Below are positions 17,742 through 27,108 of a stretch of 64,000 bases of DNA, piece after piece. Under the pieces are notes generated by a model. The model had not been told where the DNA came from. It was given only the letters and a program-made list of their open reading frames with translations, and ran no database searches. Position 1 is the first letter of the stretch. The number at the start of each line of letters is the position of its first letter. A program made the position numbers and the translations under genes. Where the stretch lies: the NCBI RefSeq assembly GCF_014697425.1, contig NZ_JACJRU010000027.1, positions 44,719-108,718 on the forward strand, written 5' to 3'. This stretch comes from Nostoc sp. FACHB-110 (GTDB taxonomy: Bacteria > Cyanobacteriota > Cyanobacteriia > Cyanobacteriales > Nostocaceae).

Positions 17742-18734
17742 ATGCCTTTGAAAAATTACGGGGTTTTGAAATGTCGAGCTATTGATCGTAAGCTTGGTGA
17801 AGGATCTTCGCCTCATTACCAAGTGCTGGTAACTGATGACAAACAAAAGCACCGCATCGCTATCAATGTTAAATCAAAGCAGAGTCCATCAGAGTTGCTG
17901 TATTTTGTAGACGAAAATTTCTCTCACCCCATCACAAGAGAATTGCAAGAGTTAGATTTTGGTTTTCATGAGTTACCAAGAAAACCAGGAGGGTTAGCGT
18001 TAGATTATATTCGAGGTAATTTATTTGACCCAGCGAAGATGAAAGCATTGCCTTTTGATGTGCCTGGGCCAGACAATGATTTGAATGAGTTGTTGGAATT
18101 ATATATTGCGCGAGCGATCGCTTCGCAAAATGCTGTTCTTTATCCCTTTGGTGAAAAATGGGGGCCAGAAACCGATGTCAAGGATAAATACTTTGGTTTT
18201 CTCCCTGGTAATGGTATTCACGACATCCACATGAACCAAGGAAACGCCGCACAATTTCAAAAGGATAACGGTGTTTGGCAAGATGGGGGACTATTAATTC
18301 ACTACCCAGCCCGGAATCAATGGGTGGGTATATTTTTAGCCTTCCAATCTCAGTCTTTCCACACAGATGATACCACTGGCAACAGACTCGATGTTGTAAT
18401 TCCGCCAACAACTGCGGCAATTAGAATTGTGGCTGCTTTGGTGAATCCTGTTGGCGAAGATATGGGTAAGGAAACAGTTAGTTTAATTAACACCTCGCCC
18501 GAAAAAGTCGATTTAAGTGGATGGGCGTTAGTAGACAGAAATAAGCGCAAGCAAAGCCTGAGTGGAATTATTAATTCTGGCGAAGTTGTCAGAATTGCTA
18601 TAACTCAAGACGGCTTTCAACTAGATAACAATGGCGGCATAATTACTCTACTTGATGACAAAGGTCTCAAGATAGATGGTGTTGCTTACACCAAAAAAGA
18701 TGTCCAAAAACAAGGATGGACGGTTTTGTTTTAA
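17742..18734 (+). CDS. DUF2278 (YukJ-like) protein with C-terminal lamin-tail domain
   Basis: 330 residues. The N-terminal 220 residues match the DUF2278/YukJ family: MPLKNYGVLKCRAIDRKLGEG, SPHYQVLVTDD, LDYIRGNLFD, the PGNGIHDIHMNQGN segment and QDGGLLIHYP. The C-terminal 100 residues form a lamin-tail-like (LTD) beta sandwich: VSLINTSPEKVDLSGWALVDRN, SGEVVRIAI and IITLLDDKGLKIDGVAY. The His-Asp-Ile-His motif suggests a hydrolytic site, but no activity is known. It starts at ATG 17742 after GAGGA. It is a single gene that ends in a shared hairpin with the phosphatase gene. LTD domains are often attached to secreted or nuclease-like proteins, but no signal peptide is seen here. Confidence 0.85.
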   Translation: MPLKNYGVLKCRAIDRKLGEGSSPHYQVLVTDDKQKHRIAINVKSKQSPSELLYFVDENFSHPITRELQELDFGFHELPRKPGGLALDYIRGNLFDPAKMKALPFDVPGPDNDLNELLELYIARAIASQNAVLYPFGEKWGPETDVKDKYFGFLPGNGIHDIHMNQGNAAQFQKDNGVWQDGGLLIHYPARNQWVGIFLAFQSQSFHTDDTTGNRLDVVIPPTTAAIRIVAALVNPVGEDMGKETVSLINTSPEKVDLSGWALVDRNKRKQSLSGIINSGEVVRIAITQDGFQLDNNGGIITLLDDKGLKIDGVAYTKKDVQKQGWTVLF

Positions 18735-18740
18735 TTTCGT

Positions 18741-18776
18741 CATTTGTCCTTTGTGTTCAATAATCAAGGACAAATG
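18741..18776. terminator. Bidirectional terminator hairpin
   Basis: Perfect 11-base arms CATTTGTCCTT (18741-18751) and AAGGACAAATG (18766-18776) lie between convergent genes. The right arm ends 2 bases before the phosphatase stop codon. Confidence 0.7.
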
Positions 18777-18777
18777 G

Positions 18778-20169
18778 CTAAACAATCTGCAAAACTACTA
18801 GCGTCATATCATCAGTGTTTTGCCTATCAGGGCCGATGAACTGCTGCACTTGGTCGAATAGATAATCTACGATTTCTTCTGCCCCTTTGCAGTAGCGACA
18901 AGCTGCACTAAAGGCTGCTACGAAATTTTCTTCATCGAAGCGATCGCCACTAGCAGCCGCCGCATCTGTCAAACCATCTGTATAATAAATTACTGTATCC
19001 CCAGGTTCTAATTGTACCTGGGCATCTTCGTATTGGCTGTTAGCATCTAAACCAATCAGCATTCCCAATGTATCTAAGCGGCTAACTGTCTTTGTTGCTG
19101 CGTGCCACCACAAAGGTGGATTGTGTGCCGCATTACTGTACGATAAAATCCGATTTTGCGGGTTGTATTCAGAATAAAACAATGTCACAAAGCGGTGAGA
19201 ATTTTCCAAATCAGCATACATGACTCGGTTCAAATTTTGTAAAATCCCAGCCGGAGAATTGCCATGTAATACTTCACCCCGAAGCATTCCCCGCATCATT
19301 GTCATGATTAATCCTGCAGGTACGCCTTTGCCCATCACATCTCCAATCACAAAACCCCAACGGCTAGCTTCTGGAGAGACTCTGCTGATTAACTGCAATT
19401 GATTGTGATTAGTGGCAATAAAATCGTAATAATCTCCGCCTACTCTGTTAGCAGGCTTACAGCGTGCCGCTAAAGCCACACCAGGAATATTCGGGCATTG
19501 ACGCGGCAGAAGTCGCCTTTGAATTTCTGCCCCAATTTCTAATTCTTGGTCTAGGCGCTCTTTTTTCCTCAGTTCTACAGCTAGTTCATCATTTTCAATT
19601 GCTACTGCTGTTTGGTCGGCCACTAAGCGCACGAGCTTTTGTCTGGTTTCTGTCCAGCTATATTCAGGGTCGCGGCTTAATACATAAAGCCATCCCCGTT
19701 CTGTATGCTTAACTAAAATTGCCGTACCAAAGATTTGTACATCAGGCCCCAAATAGCGATGCATCTGATCGTCTAATATTCCCGTAGAACTTGCTAACGG
19801 AACGCTATTGGGCAGCAAGGTAATTTGACTACTAGCTGTTTCTAGGGCTTTACGAATATTTTTGCGCTGGCGGCTATCTTGCCAGTGTAGCTGTTCTAGT
19901 CTGACTTGACCGTTGGGTTTATAGAGAAACAAGGCACTACCATCAGCATCTGTGACTCTGGTTGCCATTAAAGGAATCAGTTCTAAAAACTGATTCAAAT
20001 TATTGAAACTTCTAAGCGCAAAACCTAAAGAACTCAGCAAGTCTTGAATTTTATTTTGTTCTCGGTGCAACCTTGCCACGAGTTCTTTTAGTGCCACGAC
20101 AGGGGTGACATCCGTCGCGGCACTACTATTACCATCAGTGGGTTGAAAGGGCACTTGAGACACAGGCAC
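18778..20169 (-). CDS. GAF domain/PP2C-type (RsbU/SpoIIE) serine phosphatase
   Basis: 463 residues. A short coiled-coil (about 25-45) precedes a GAF domain (about 45-200: LLSSLGFALRSFNNLNQF, LVADQTAVAIENDELA). A linker helix (ELRKKERLDQELEIGAEIQRRLLP) then leads into a PP2C-SIG domain (about 225-463) with metal-binding aspartates in VGGDYYDF, GDVMGKGVPAGLIM, YYTDGLTDA and NTDDMTLVVL. Such phosphatases dephosphorylate anti-anti-sigma STAS proteins in partner-switching systems. A related cyanobacterial protein is IcfG of Synechocystis. The GAF domain would receive the signal (ligand unknown). No partner STAS or anti-sigma gene is adjacent. A 1.07-kb gene-free stretch lies upstream. Confidence 0.93.
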   Translation of the reverse strand: MPVSQVPFQPTDGNSSAATDVTPVVALKELVARLHREQNKIQDLLSSLGFALRSFNNLNQFLELIPLMATRVTDADGSALFLYKPNGQVRLEQLHWQDSRQRKNIRKALETASSQITLLPNSVPLASSTGILDDQMHRYLGPDVQIFGTAILVKHTERGWLYVLSRDPEYSWTETRQKLVRLVADQTAVAIENDELAVELRKKERLDQELEIGAEIQRRLLPRQCPNIPGVALAARCKPANRVGGDYYDFIATNHNQLQLISRVSPEASRWGFVIGDVMGKGVPAGLIMTMMRGMLRGEVLHGNSPAGILQNLNRVMYADLENSHRFVTLFYSEYNPQNRILSYSNAAHNPPLWWHAATKTVSRLDTLGMLIGLDANSQYEDAQVQLEPGDTVIYYTDGLTDAAAASGDRFDEENFVAAFSAACRYCKGAEEIVDYLFDQVQQFIGPDRQNTDDMTLVVLQIV

Positions 20170-21244
20170 AGATATTATTCCAGTTCTAGGGGATTTTAAA
20201 TTATTTAATAACTTTTTTAGCAGAATATTGCTAAACCATATTGAGATAAGAGTTGTGAGTTTAGCAAGAGTATAAAGACGTAGGGTCTGTATATAGAGAA
20301 GTATTACATTTGCTTATTCTATGTCTACCAAAATATAGATACAGCTATTTCATCAGTCTTTGCTGACAAACTAATTAGTAAAAATTGGTGATTTTTACCT
20401 GAATCTAGAATTATATTGCTGATCTGAGCGCGCAATTAGCAAATGACACATCATGAAATCTCATTTTCCATAATTAGCAAATTAATTTTTTCAAGTTACT
20501 AAAGGTTTATGGTCTTAGCAAAAATTAATAGGGTGCAATCCCAAAACTAATTGTCAAGCTCAGAATTACTTAAATTAGGAAAATCATACCCTAAAACCTG
20601 AATTTTTGAATGTCACCTGAGTAATTTTTCTGATTAAACGCCTGGAAAGAATATTCATGAATTCTTAAAAAATGAACTGCAAGAATATTCTTGAGAGTTT
20701 TACTTTAGACTATTTATACCAACCTGTACCAGTTCTCTGGAAAGCTGCTAATTATTTTGACTCCTACCAACCTCTCGAATACTTGAGATATTTACCATAG
20801 AGGCTGGGGTTATGTCGCTGCTTCTGCATATAAAATGGCATAAATATTGGTGAGGTGAGTTAACTCCTAATTTGGTGTTTTTTCCAGTATTTATAGCAGT
20901 TATGGATTTGATTTACAAGGTCATTGCTTTGGCAGATAATAAATTCTGCTGATCAACTATATGGGCTATTCCCGAGAATCAACGGAGATAATATTTTATC
21001 TGTGTGATTGGTCTAACGTAATAAATACTAAAATTTATAAATTTTCTCGGTAAAATATTAACAAAAAAATTATATTGCGGTTTACATTTGGAGTATTAAA
21101 ATCTAGTAACTATTTTCGATAGTGGCATCATGTCTGGTATCGAGAAATGTCTGTTTTCTGGACTAAAGAATTTTAGAAAAGCGATCGCCTAATCAAACAG
21201 CTACACTGGCGCAAGCTAGCTTCACACCAGTGTAGATTGTGATT
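20170..21244. other. Gene-free 1.07-kb region
   Basis: This is the longest stretch without a convincing gene. It is AT-rich with no open frame above 60 codons and no heptamer arrays. A perfect 14-base palindrome CAAGAATATTCTTG lies at 20680-20693, near a related imperfect palindrome at about 20647-20664. It should contain the phosphatase promoter. Its right end holds the ftsY terminator. A small RNA or long leader is possible but not shown. Confidence 0.5.
21201..21235 (-). terminator. ftsY downstream hairpin
   Basis: Arms CTACACTGG (21201-21209) and CCAGTGTAG (21227-21235) are perfect 9-base inverted repeats, starting 10 bases past the ftsY stop. Confidence 0.6.
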
Positions 21245-22894
21245 TTAGCCACTCAATAGAGCCTCGACAAACTCGTAGCTAGAAAAGGGGCGTAAGTCTT
21301 CAATTCCTTCGCCTGCACCGATAAAGCGAATCGGTAAACCTAACTGCTGGACTACAGCCAGTGCTACGCCGCCTTTAGCTGTACCATCAAGTTTTGTTAA
21401 TACTACACCACTGAGTTGGGCGGCTTGAGAAAATACTTCTGCTTGGCGCAAACCATTTTGACCAAGAGTTGCATCTAAAACCAACAAAGATTCGATTTTG
21501 GCGTTTGGAGCTTTTTTATCGATAATGCGGCGAACCTTACTCAGTTCATCCATTAAATTCTTTTTATTTTGTAATCGCCCCGCCGTATCAACTAATAATA
21601 ACTCTGTATCTCGTGCTTGGGCTGCGGCGATCGCATCAAATACTACGGCTGCGGGGTCTGTGTTTTTGCCGGGGTTGGCAATTACTTCTACACCGCTTCT
21701 ATTTCCCCAAACCTTCACTTGTTCCACAGCAGCCGCCCGGAAGGTATCGGCTGCACCAATCAAGCATTTATAGCCAGATTTTTGGGCTAAGTGGGCAATT
21801 TTGCCGATGGTTGTGGTTTTGCCGGCTCCGTTTACGCCAGTAATTAACCAAATATTAAGATTGTCTTTTTCTGGGGCAAAGCTAGCTTTATCAGACTTGT
21901 GGATTGGCTCTTCTAGCATATCCCGCAGAATTTTTTTTAAGTAAGCGATCGCTTCTTCTGGGGGAGTCACTTCTTCCCGCAATTTCTTCTGTAATGCGCT
22001 AATAATCCGATCTGTAGCTTCAACACCCACATCGGCTTGTAAAAGTACCGATTCAATTTCTGCTACTGCTGCTTGGTTAAGTGGCCCTTGCCCAACAATT
22101 GCTTTGAGTTGGTTGACAATGTTACGCCGGGTTTTATCTAAGCCCCGCCGCAGCTTTTTCAGCCAGGTAATTTCTTCAATAGAAATATCTTCAGCACGTC
22201 TACCTTGAGCCGCTAACAATTCTGCTGACCAGACAAAGCCTTCATCAAACACCAAATCAGGTGTATCTGTATCACTTGTTTCACTAACAGCAGCTGGTTG
22301 TACCACCTCTGGTTCTGGAACCTCAATGGCACTGGCTATTAATCGCTCTTGCTTGGCTTGCCGTTCTGCGGCTGCTCGTTCTAAAAATGACAACACAACT
22401 GGCTCAGTTGGTTGTGTCTGTGTAGGTGTTAGTTCTACTTCGCTGACGGCAGGTTCTGTTTCTGTTACAGGTACTTCCTCAACGGTTGTTGCTGCGGCTG
22501 GTTCTGGTGTTTCGATAATTGCCGCAGGTTCTTCGTCAATCGTTGTTTCGGCTGCTAGTTGTGGTGTTTCGATAATTGCCGCAGGTTCTTCCCCAGGAGT
22601 TGCTATTTCTTCTGTAACGGCTGCTGGCGATTCTGCGGCTACTGTTTCTGTTGTTTGTGATTGTGTTGGAGTCGGTTCGCCTGCTTCCGATTGTTGTTTT
22701 TGCTGAATATTTTTATAGGCAGCTTTAGCAAACGCCAACAAATCTGCTGGGTCGGCAACAGTTGTTGGGTCTGTAGCTGATGATTCGGTTGCCTCTGGTT
22801 GGGTTGCAGGTGCTGGAGGCGTTTGAGCCTGTTGATTTTCCGAAGGAGGATTAGAAGAATCGTTATATTGACGACGAAACCAATTAAAAGCCAT
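21245..22894 (-). CDS. ftsY: signal recognition particle receptor FtsY
   Basis: A 549-residue SRP GTPase that docks SRP-ribosome complexes at the membrane. Residues 1-235 are an acidic, Pro/Ala/Glu-rich A domain of low complexity, including two near-identical copies of a EEPAAIIETPE-containing segment separated by about 19 residues. The helical N domain (from about 245) and the GTPase G domain follow: TGVNGAGKTTTIGKIA (P loop, about 350-360), LLVDTAGRLQNK, LTKLDGTAKGG and the IGAGEGIEDLRPF closing motif. All SRP-GTPase motifs are intact. It lies downstream of nusB (214 bases), as in other cyanobacteria, probably in one operon with the DUF502 gene. Confidence 0.97.
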   Translation of the reverse strand: MAFNWFRRQYNDSSNPPSENQQAQTPPAPATQPEATESSATDPTTVADPADLLAFAKAAYKNIQQKQQSEAGEPTPTQSQTTETVAAESPAAVTEEIATPGEEPAAIIETPQLAAETTIDEEPAAIIETPEPAAATTVEEVPVTETEPAVSEVELTPTQTQPTEPVVLSFLERAAAERQAKQERLIASAIEVPEPEVVQPAAVSETSDTDTPDLVFDEGFVWSAELLAAQGRRAEDISIEEITWLKKLRRGLDKTRRNIVNQLKAIVGQGPLNQAAVAEIESVLLQADVGVEATDRIISALQKKLREEVTPPEEAIAYLKKILRDMLEEPIHKSDKASFAPEKDNLNIWLITGVNGAGKTTTIGKIAHLAQKSGYKCLIGAADTFRAAAVEQVKVWGNRSGVEVIANPGKNTDPAAVVFDAIAAAQARDTELLLVDTAGRLQNKKNLMDELSKVRRIIDKKAPNAKIESLLVLDATLGQNGLRQAEVFSQAAQLSGVVLTKLDGTAKGGVALAVVQQLGLPIRFIGAGEGIEDLRPFSSYEFVEALLSG

Positions 22895-23108
22895 TGCCGC
22901 TAGCGGTGTTAGTTGTTTTTAGAGTTAGGAGTTATGAATTAGTAAGTTATGAGTTTAATTTAATTTGTTACTCTTCCCTAGGGTGAAAACCTCGGGGATA
23001 TCCTCACCTTTAAATGTCGGGTTGCTAGAAGGGTTAATTCTTACCCTGCAAGCAACTGACTTCTCCGAACCTTCAACTCACAACTTAGCATTCATAATGG
23101 TGACAAAG

Positions 23109-23750
23109 TTAGGTTAAAACAGTAGGCAATTTTTTTTGTTCTGTAACACGGCGCAGAACTCCATTGATAAAGCGATGACCTTCATCGCCACTGTAGCGTT
23201 TAGCTAGTAACACGGCTTCGTTGATGGCTACGCTATCAGGAAGGTTTAAAAACGTCATTTCTCCCACAGCGATGCGAAGAATATCGCGGTCAATTTGCGC
23301 CAAGCGGTTGACTTGCCAATCTACTAAAGCCGCCGCTATTTGTTCATCGATAAAATTACGATGTTCATTAACTATTTTGACAATTTGAATGGCATATCTG
23401 CCAACTTCTCTGTCTTGATTAGCTAGTTGAATCAATTCGGGAAATTCAACTGCTGCGCCTAGTTGATTGATTGCGGTTTGAGTATAAGATATCGCTTCTT
23501 GCAGCATGGTTCTCGCAGTATTCATATCGGCAGCGCGAGTTTGGCTGGTGAGGAGGCGATCGTTACTGCGTTGCAGTTCAGCTGCTGCATTATCTAATGT
23601 GTCTTGAACTTCTGCTCTGAGTGTTCGCACTGTTGCTAACACTAGTTTTGGCAGATGTTCCTCGGTTAATTTTTTGGGGTTGACTGGCAGCTGGCTCAGA
23701 CTTAACAGTGCCAGTTCACGAGCGATTTGTTGAGGTTTGCGGTCTTGCAT
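23109..23750 (-). CDS. nusB: transcription antitermination protein NusB
   Basis: 213 residues. NusB binds boxA RNA with S10 (NusE) for antitermination of rRNA operons. The N-terminal ARELALLSLSQLP helix and the C-terminal RLAQIDRDILRIAVGEM, INEAVLLAKRYSGDEGHRFINGVLRRV segments are diagnostic. Compared with E. coli NusB (139 residues) it has an insert of about 70 residues in the middle, which is usual in cyanobacterial NusB. It is flanked by the DUF502 gene and ftsY on the same strand. Confidence 0.96.
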   Translation of the reverse strand: MQDRKPQQIARELALLSLSQLPVNPKKLTEEHLPKLVLATVRTLRAEVQDTLDNAAAELQRSNDRLLTSQTRAADMNTARTMLQEAISYTQTAINQLGAAVEFPELIQLANQDREVGRYAIQIVKIVNEHRNFIDEQIAAALVDWQVNRLAQIDRDILRIAVGEMTFLNLPDSVAINEAVLLAKRYSGDEGHRFINGVLRRVTEQKKLPTVLT

Positions 23751-23853
23751 GGGAGTGAGTGCCTACGCACTAAGTTAAGGTTAATAATTAATCAATTTAG
23801 ATAAAGCCAGACATTCATAATATCTATTTACTTGTGCCTTTGCCGGACAAATT

Positions 23854-24576
23854 TTATATTTCCTCAACGGAAATTACTGAATGCTTTGGTTCTCTACTTG
23901 CTGGGTCTGAGTTGTGTTCTTTACCTAAAACTAACGGGGGTAAGGGAGTATTGGGTGCAACAATTCCTCCCGAAACAATCACCTTAAAAGCATCTTCTAT
24001 CGACATTGACAGATTAATGACATCTTCCTCTGGTACTACTGCATACCAGCCTGTAGTCGGGTTTGGGGTAGTTGGGATAAAAACACTCAACACTGGGCGA
24101 GACATTTTGGCTTGAATTTCACTACCGATCACACCTGTGACAAAAGCGATCGCCCAAATTCCTGGTCTGGGATACTCTATTAATACTACCCGCCGAAACT
24201 TGCCATTAGAATCTTTGAGTAATGTTTCTAAAAGCTGTTTGAGGGTTTTATATACCTGTCCCGCCAAGGGAATCGCCTGCAAAAATCGCTCACCAAAATC
24301 CAGCAGCCATCGCCCAGCAATATTCCGAGCCATTAACCCAATTAACAAAATACTTAACAGTGGTACTGCCAGACCAACTGCTAAATTTAGGACATTTACT
24401 AGTATTGGGTTTAGTCCATCAAAGGGATTAAGTTGTTTGGGAATCTGGGTAAGAAAGTCAATTACCCAATTGGCGATCGTTATCGTTAGCCAGATGGTTG
24501 TCGCTAGCGGAATCACCACTAACAATCCAGCTATCAGGTCATTTTTGAAGTCCTGCTTTAAGCGATCGATTACCAA
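23854..24576 (-). CDS. DUF502 family membrane protein
   Basis: 240 residues, with two membrane segments near the N-terminus (about 14-38, LIAGLLVVIPLATTIWLTI, and about 57-83, ILVNVLNLAVGLAVPLLSILLI). A conserved soluble part follows: IPLAGQVYKTLKQLLETLL, RVVLIEYPRPGIWAIAFVTG, VFIPTTPNPTTGWYAVVPEEDV and MSIEDAFKVIVSGGIVAP. These are the DUF502 signature. Its function is unknown. It is first in the conserved DUF502-nusB-ftsY order (103 bases to nusB), which hints at a role tied to translation or membrane targeting, but that is inference from position only. Confidence 0.92.
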   Translation of the reverse strand: MVIDRLKQDFKNDLIAGLLVVIPLATTIWLTITIANWVIDFLTQIPKQLNPFDGLNPILVNVLNLAVGLAVPLLSILLIGLMARNIAGRWLLDFGERFLQAIPLAGQVYKTLKQLLETLLKDSNGKFRRVVLIEYPRPGIWAIAFVTGVIGSEIQAKMSRPVLSVFIPTTPNPTTGWYAVVPEEDVINLSMSIEDAFKVIVSGGIVAPNTPLPPLVLGKEHNSDPASREPKHSVISVEEI

Positions 24577-25009
24577 GCCCTGTGTCTCCTTTTTTAGGCT
24601 AGTGAAACTCTGAAAACGGGAATTTCTTCCCGCAGATGTGTCAAGCTGTGAATACTTTACTTATGGCAGTTTTCACCACAAATAAACTTTTTGAGCAACA
24701 AAGAACCACTTCCTAACTTGATAATAGGCGTTTGCTTGCCTATAGTTAGGCATATTGCCAGTTAGCTATAGATTAAAAGCTGATCTATATGGGAGGATGT
24801 TACTTTTCTTTGTACAGCTTGTAAATGATTGTTGCAATTATTTTAATTATTACCGATCCTACCGCGCTCTATACAAATCTGATTATGCCGCCAAAAGTAA
24901 GGCAGCAAAGCTAAAAGCTAAGATTTAACTAGTCCCATACTAGCAAGTTCATCAAATAAATTTTTCTGAAAAGCTATTGTTATATTTTTTAATAAAATTC
25001 AGTACCACA

Positions 25010-25135
25010 GAACTTACGGACAAAGATTATCTGTGGATACTGGGTTAATGGGTTTTGGATACCTACACCCCTACACCCCTAAACTCTTGCCCCCTTCTCC
25101 AAACCCTTGATTTTTCGTTTTCCTACGTAATTCCT
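25010..25135. repeat. GGACTTACG-end inverted repeat element, copy 1
   Basis: Imperfect inverted ends (AGAACTTACGG / CTACGTAATTCCT) enclose C-rich heptamer repeats (CTACACC-type). The right third (CTTGATTTTTCGTTTTC and flanks) is nearly identical to that of the element at 59386-59511. This is a small element without a gene and the most degenerate of the four copies in this window. Confidence 0.7.
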
Positions 25136-25140
25136 AAATA

Positions 25141-25193
25141 AAGTATGAAGCCTAAAGGCGAAAAACCAGTTTCACACTTCAGGCTTCATACTT
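25141..25193 (-). terminator. Hairpin after the family 2 glycosyltransferase
   Basis: Perfect 13-base arms AAGTATGAAGCCT (25141-25153) and AGGCTTCATACTT (25181-25193) lie 18 bases past the stop of the glycosyltransferase gene. Confidence 0.65.
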
Positions 25194-25210
25194 AATATTT
25201 CATCCACAAC

Positions 25211-26083
25211 TCATGTAGTTGCGGCTTTGCTTTCATCACTACTCTGATATGTTGGATCTAAGCTGGGCGTAGGTAGATGCTTCATTTCCCACACTTTTAA
25301 CAAAATGAGGTATTCATAAAAAGCCTGCAAAGTACACCAAGCCATTCCTGCGTGTCCATCTAAGCAGCCACCCAAAAGAAAATACATATAAAAAAAGCGT
25401 AACAATGGTCTAGCTGGTAAACGCAAAGACAAATCTTTTAAAGCCCGTCGTCGTTCGACTTCCGTCTTGCCAAAAAATAAGTCTCGCCAATCAACTTTGC
25501 CATTTTCTAGTTGATATAAGGTTTCCCTAGCCTCATCGCTAGAATAGCGATTATGTTTTTCAATCCAACGGCTCAAACCTTTGCTACAAGTGTAGTGTGG
25601 GTAGGTTTCTTTTAAAAAGCTAGTAGCACCTTGGCAAACTTCTCGTTCAGTGTGACCATAATCGGAAAACCAAACCTTACCATGACGGAATAAACGCATT
25701 TGATAACGCGGATATTGGGTACTGTAGCGAATCCAACGATTCATAAACATTACCCGCTCGGCAACGTAGTAACCTATATAGTCTGGGTTTTGAATTACCT
25801 GCTCACACTCAGCAAATAATTCTGGTGTCATCCGCTCGTCAGCTTCCAGAATGTAAACCCACTCATGCTTTGGGGGGATAGATTCTAACATCCAAGTACG
25901 TTGACGACCGTGGCTTTCAAAAGCGTGTTGCACAACCCGAATAGGATAACGACTGGCAATTTCTACAGTGCGATCGCTACTGCATGAGTCCACAACTATA
26001 ATGTCGTCTGATAACATAGCCGACTCAATACAAGCGGCAATATCTAGCTCTTCGTTATATGTAAGTATGTAAATTGAGAACAT
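25211..26083 (-). CDS. Family 2 glycosyltransferase (WaaE-like)
   Basis: 290 residues with a GT-A fold. The N-terminus is FSIYILTYNEELDIAACIES, the nucleotide-binding DDIIVVDSCSSDRTVEIA segment follows, and the metal motif region is VYILEADERMTPEL. YPRYQMRLFRHGKVWF and the GHTEREVC acceptor-side segment resemble lipopolysaccharide core beta-glucosyltransferases of the WaaE type. A hydrophobic patch near 225-240 may bind the membrane. It is last in the leftward run of hps-associated genes, 188 bases after the HpsJ-family gene. It probably adds a sugar to the hormogonium or another exopolysaccharide. Donor and acceptor are unknown. Confidence 0.9.
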   Translation of the reverse strand: MFSIYILTYNEELDIAACIESAMLSDDIIVVDSCSSDRTVEIASRYPIRVVQHAFESHGRQRTWMLESIPPKHEWVYILEADERMTPELFAECEQVIQNPDYIGYYVAERVMFMNRWIRYSTQYPRYQMRLFRHGKVWFSDYGHTEREVCQGATSFLKETYPHYTCSKGLSRWIEKHNRYSSDEARETLYQLENGKVDWRDLFFGKTEVERRRALKDLSLRLPARPLLRFFYMYFLLGGCLDGHAGMAWCTLQAFYEYLILLKVWEMKHLPTPSLDPTYQSSDESKAATT

Positions 26084-26271
26084 TTGCAGGTTTTATAGCG
26101 ATTTAACTAATAGTTAATTTTAAGCAGGCAGAAGGCAGAGGAATTTTGGATTTTGAATTAAATAATCGAAAATTTAAAATTGTATATCCAAAATTGAAGT
26201 TGCAGGAAGCAGTCACGATAAATAGAATTTATCCATCACTCCCTACTCCCCATTTCCTACTCCCTTCTTTA

Positions 26272-27108
26272 TTACCTGGCAGCAGCTTTACGTCCACCTG
26301 TTTGTAAAGCACCGCCCCCTCTTAATCCTGTCCAGCCGATAATAATGTAGCCGATAGACAACAGTAGACTGCTAATCCCGATTCTCAACCCAGATTTCCA
26401 AGCATTATCTTTTGCTTGTTTCTCAGCATCTTCTTTGCGTTGGCGAATTTGGCTCAGTCGTTGATTGGCTAGTCCTTGAGGATCGGTTTGTTGGGCAATG
26501 AATTTATCCAATTCTTGAGGATTGGCTTTAAACTTTTTGAGCAAGTCTTTTTGTGATTGAGGTAACTGAGGGCTTTCCAGAGCTTGTTTATACTTTTGAT
26601 CGTCTTTTAGCAATTCAGAAAACTGCGCTCTTGCTTGGGTGCGGAGTTGTTCTAATTGCGCCTTGCCCTGATCTGTATTTAGTTGAGCTTGGAATTGATT
26701 TAACTGGTTTTTTAATTGATTTTCTGCCTGATCTGCCTCTTGGCCAATTTGAGTAACAGTTTGGGCTTTGGCTTGATTTACATTGTTGAGGTGCAACGGG
26801 AAAATCAACAAAAATATTAGACCCAAAATGCTGGAGAGGATAAAAGCCGGAAATCGTAAGTCAATACCTTTGAGTCCGCCATCGCCAGCACTATCAATCC
26901 AATAGCCAATCAATAGCGAACCTAAACCCACCATTGGTACAATTCCCCGATCAACTAAGGCAGTGGCTAAATTAATCTGCCATCCGCGATCTGTGGGTTG
27001 AAAGGGCAGCAACAAAATTAAAAAGTCCAGCAAAAAGGACAAAATTAAAACTACCCCGATCACTTTAAGTGCGAGCGCAGCATTTCCAGAAGTAAAACGA
27101 TTAGTCAT
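26272..27108 (-). CDS. HpsJ-family membrane protein
   Basis: 278 residues from ATG 27108 (the in-frame TTG at 27117 is less likely). There are three N-terminal membrane segments (about 12-36, 53-66 and 84-103), then a long Gln/Asn/Lys-rich helical region (about 110-240) that looks like a coiled coil (QAKAQTVTQIGQEADQAENQ, LEQLRTQARAQFSELLKDD, QSQKDLLKKFKANPQELDKF). A last membrane segment lies at about 243-263, and the tail is GGGALQTGGRKAAAR. This layout is that of HpsJ-like proteins associated with hormogonium polysaccharide genes and cyanoexosortase in cyanobacteria. It is an inner-membrane component of unknown mechanism. It lies in the same-strand run downstream of hpsA-E. Confidence 0.82.
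   Translation of the reverse strand: MTNRFTSGNAALALKVIGVVLILSFLLDFLILLLPFQPTDRGWQINLATALVDRGIVPMVGLGSLLIGYWIDSAGDGGLKGIDLRFPAFILSSILGLIFLLIFPLHLNNVNQAKAQTVTQIGQEADQAENQLKNQLNQFQAQLNTDQGKAQLEQLRTQARAQFSELLKDDQKYKQALESPQLPQSQKDLLKKFKANPQELDKFIAQQTDPQGLANQRLSQIRQRKEDAEKQAKDNAWKSGLRIGISSLLLSIGYIIIGWTGLRGGGALQTGGRKAAAR

Larger units (their letters stand above)
24577..25210. other. Intergenic region upstream of the DUF502 gene
   Basis: 634 bases with no gene. Left to right it has the leader of the DUF502 operon, a small TGCCTATAGTTAGGCA hairpin near 24737-24752, the inverted-end element at 25010-25135 and the terminator at 25141-25193. Confidence 0.55.

Noticed and set aside
22326..22706. 126-codon plus-strand frame rich in Ser, Ala and Val
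   Set aside because: It is antisense to the low-complexity Glu/Ala/Pro region of ftsY; the composition follows from the complement of that repeat.
24137..24613. 158-codon open frame on the plus strand
   Set aside because: It lies fully antisense to the clearly conserved DUF502 gene and its leader and shows no family motif.
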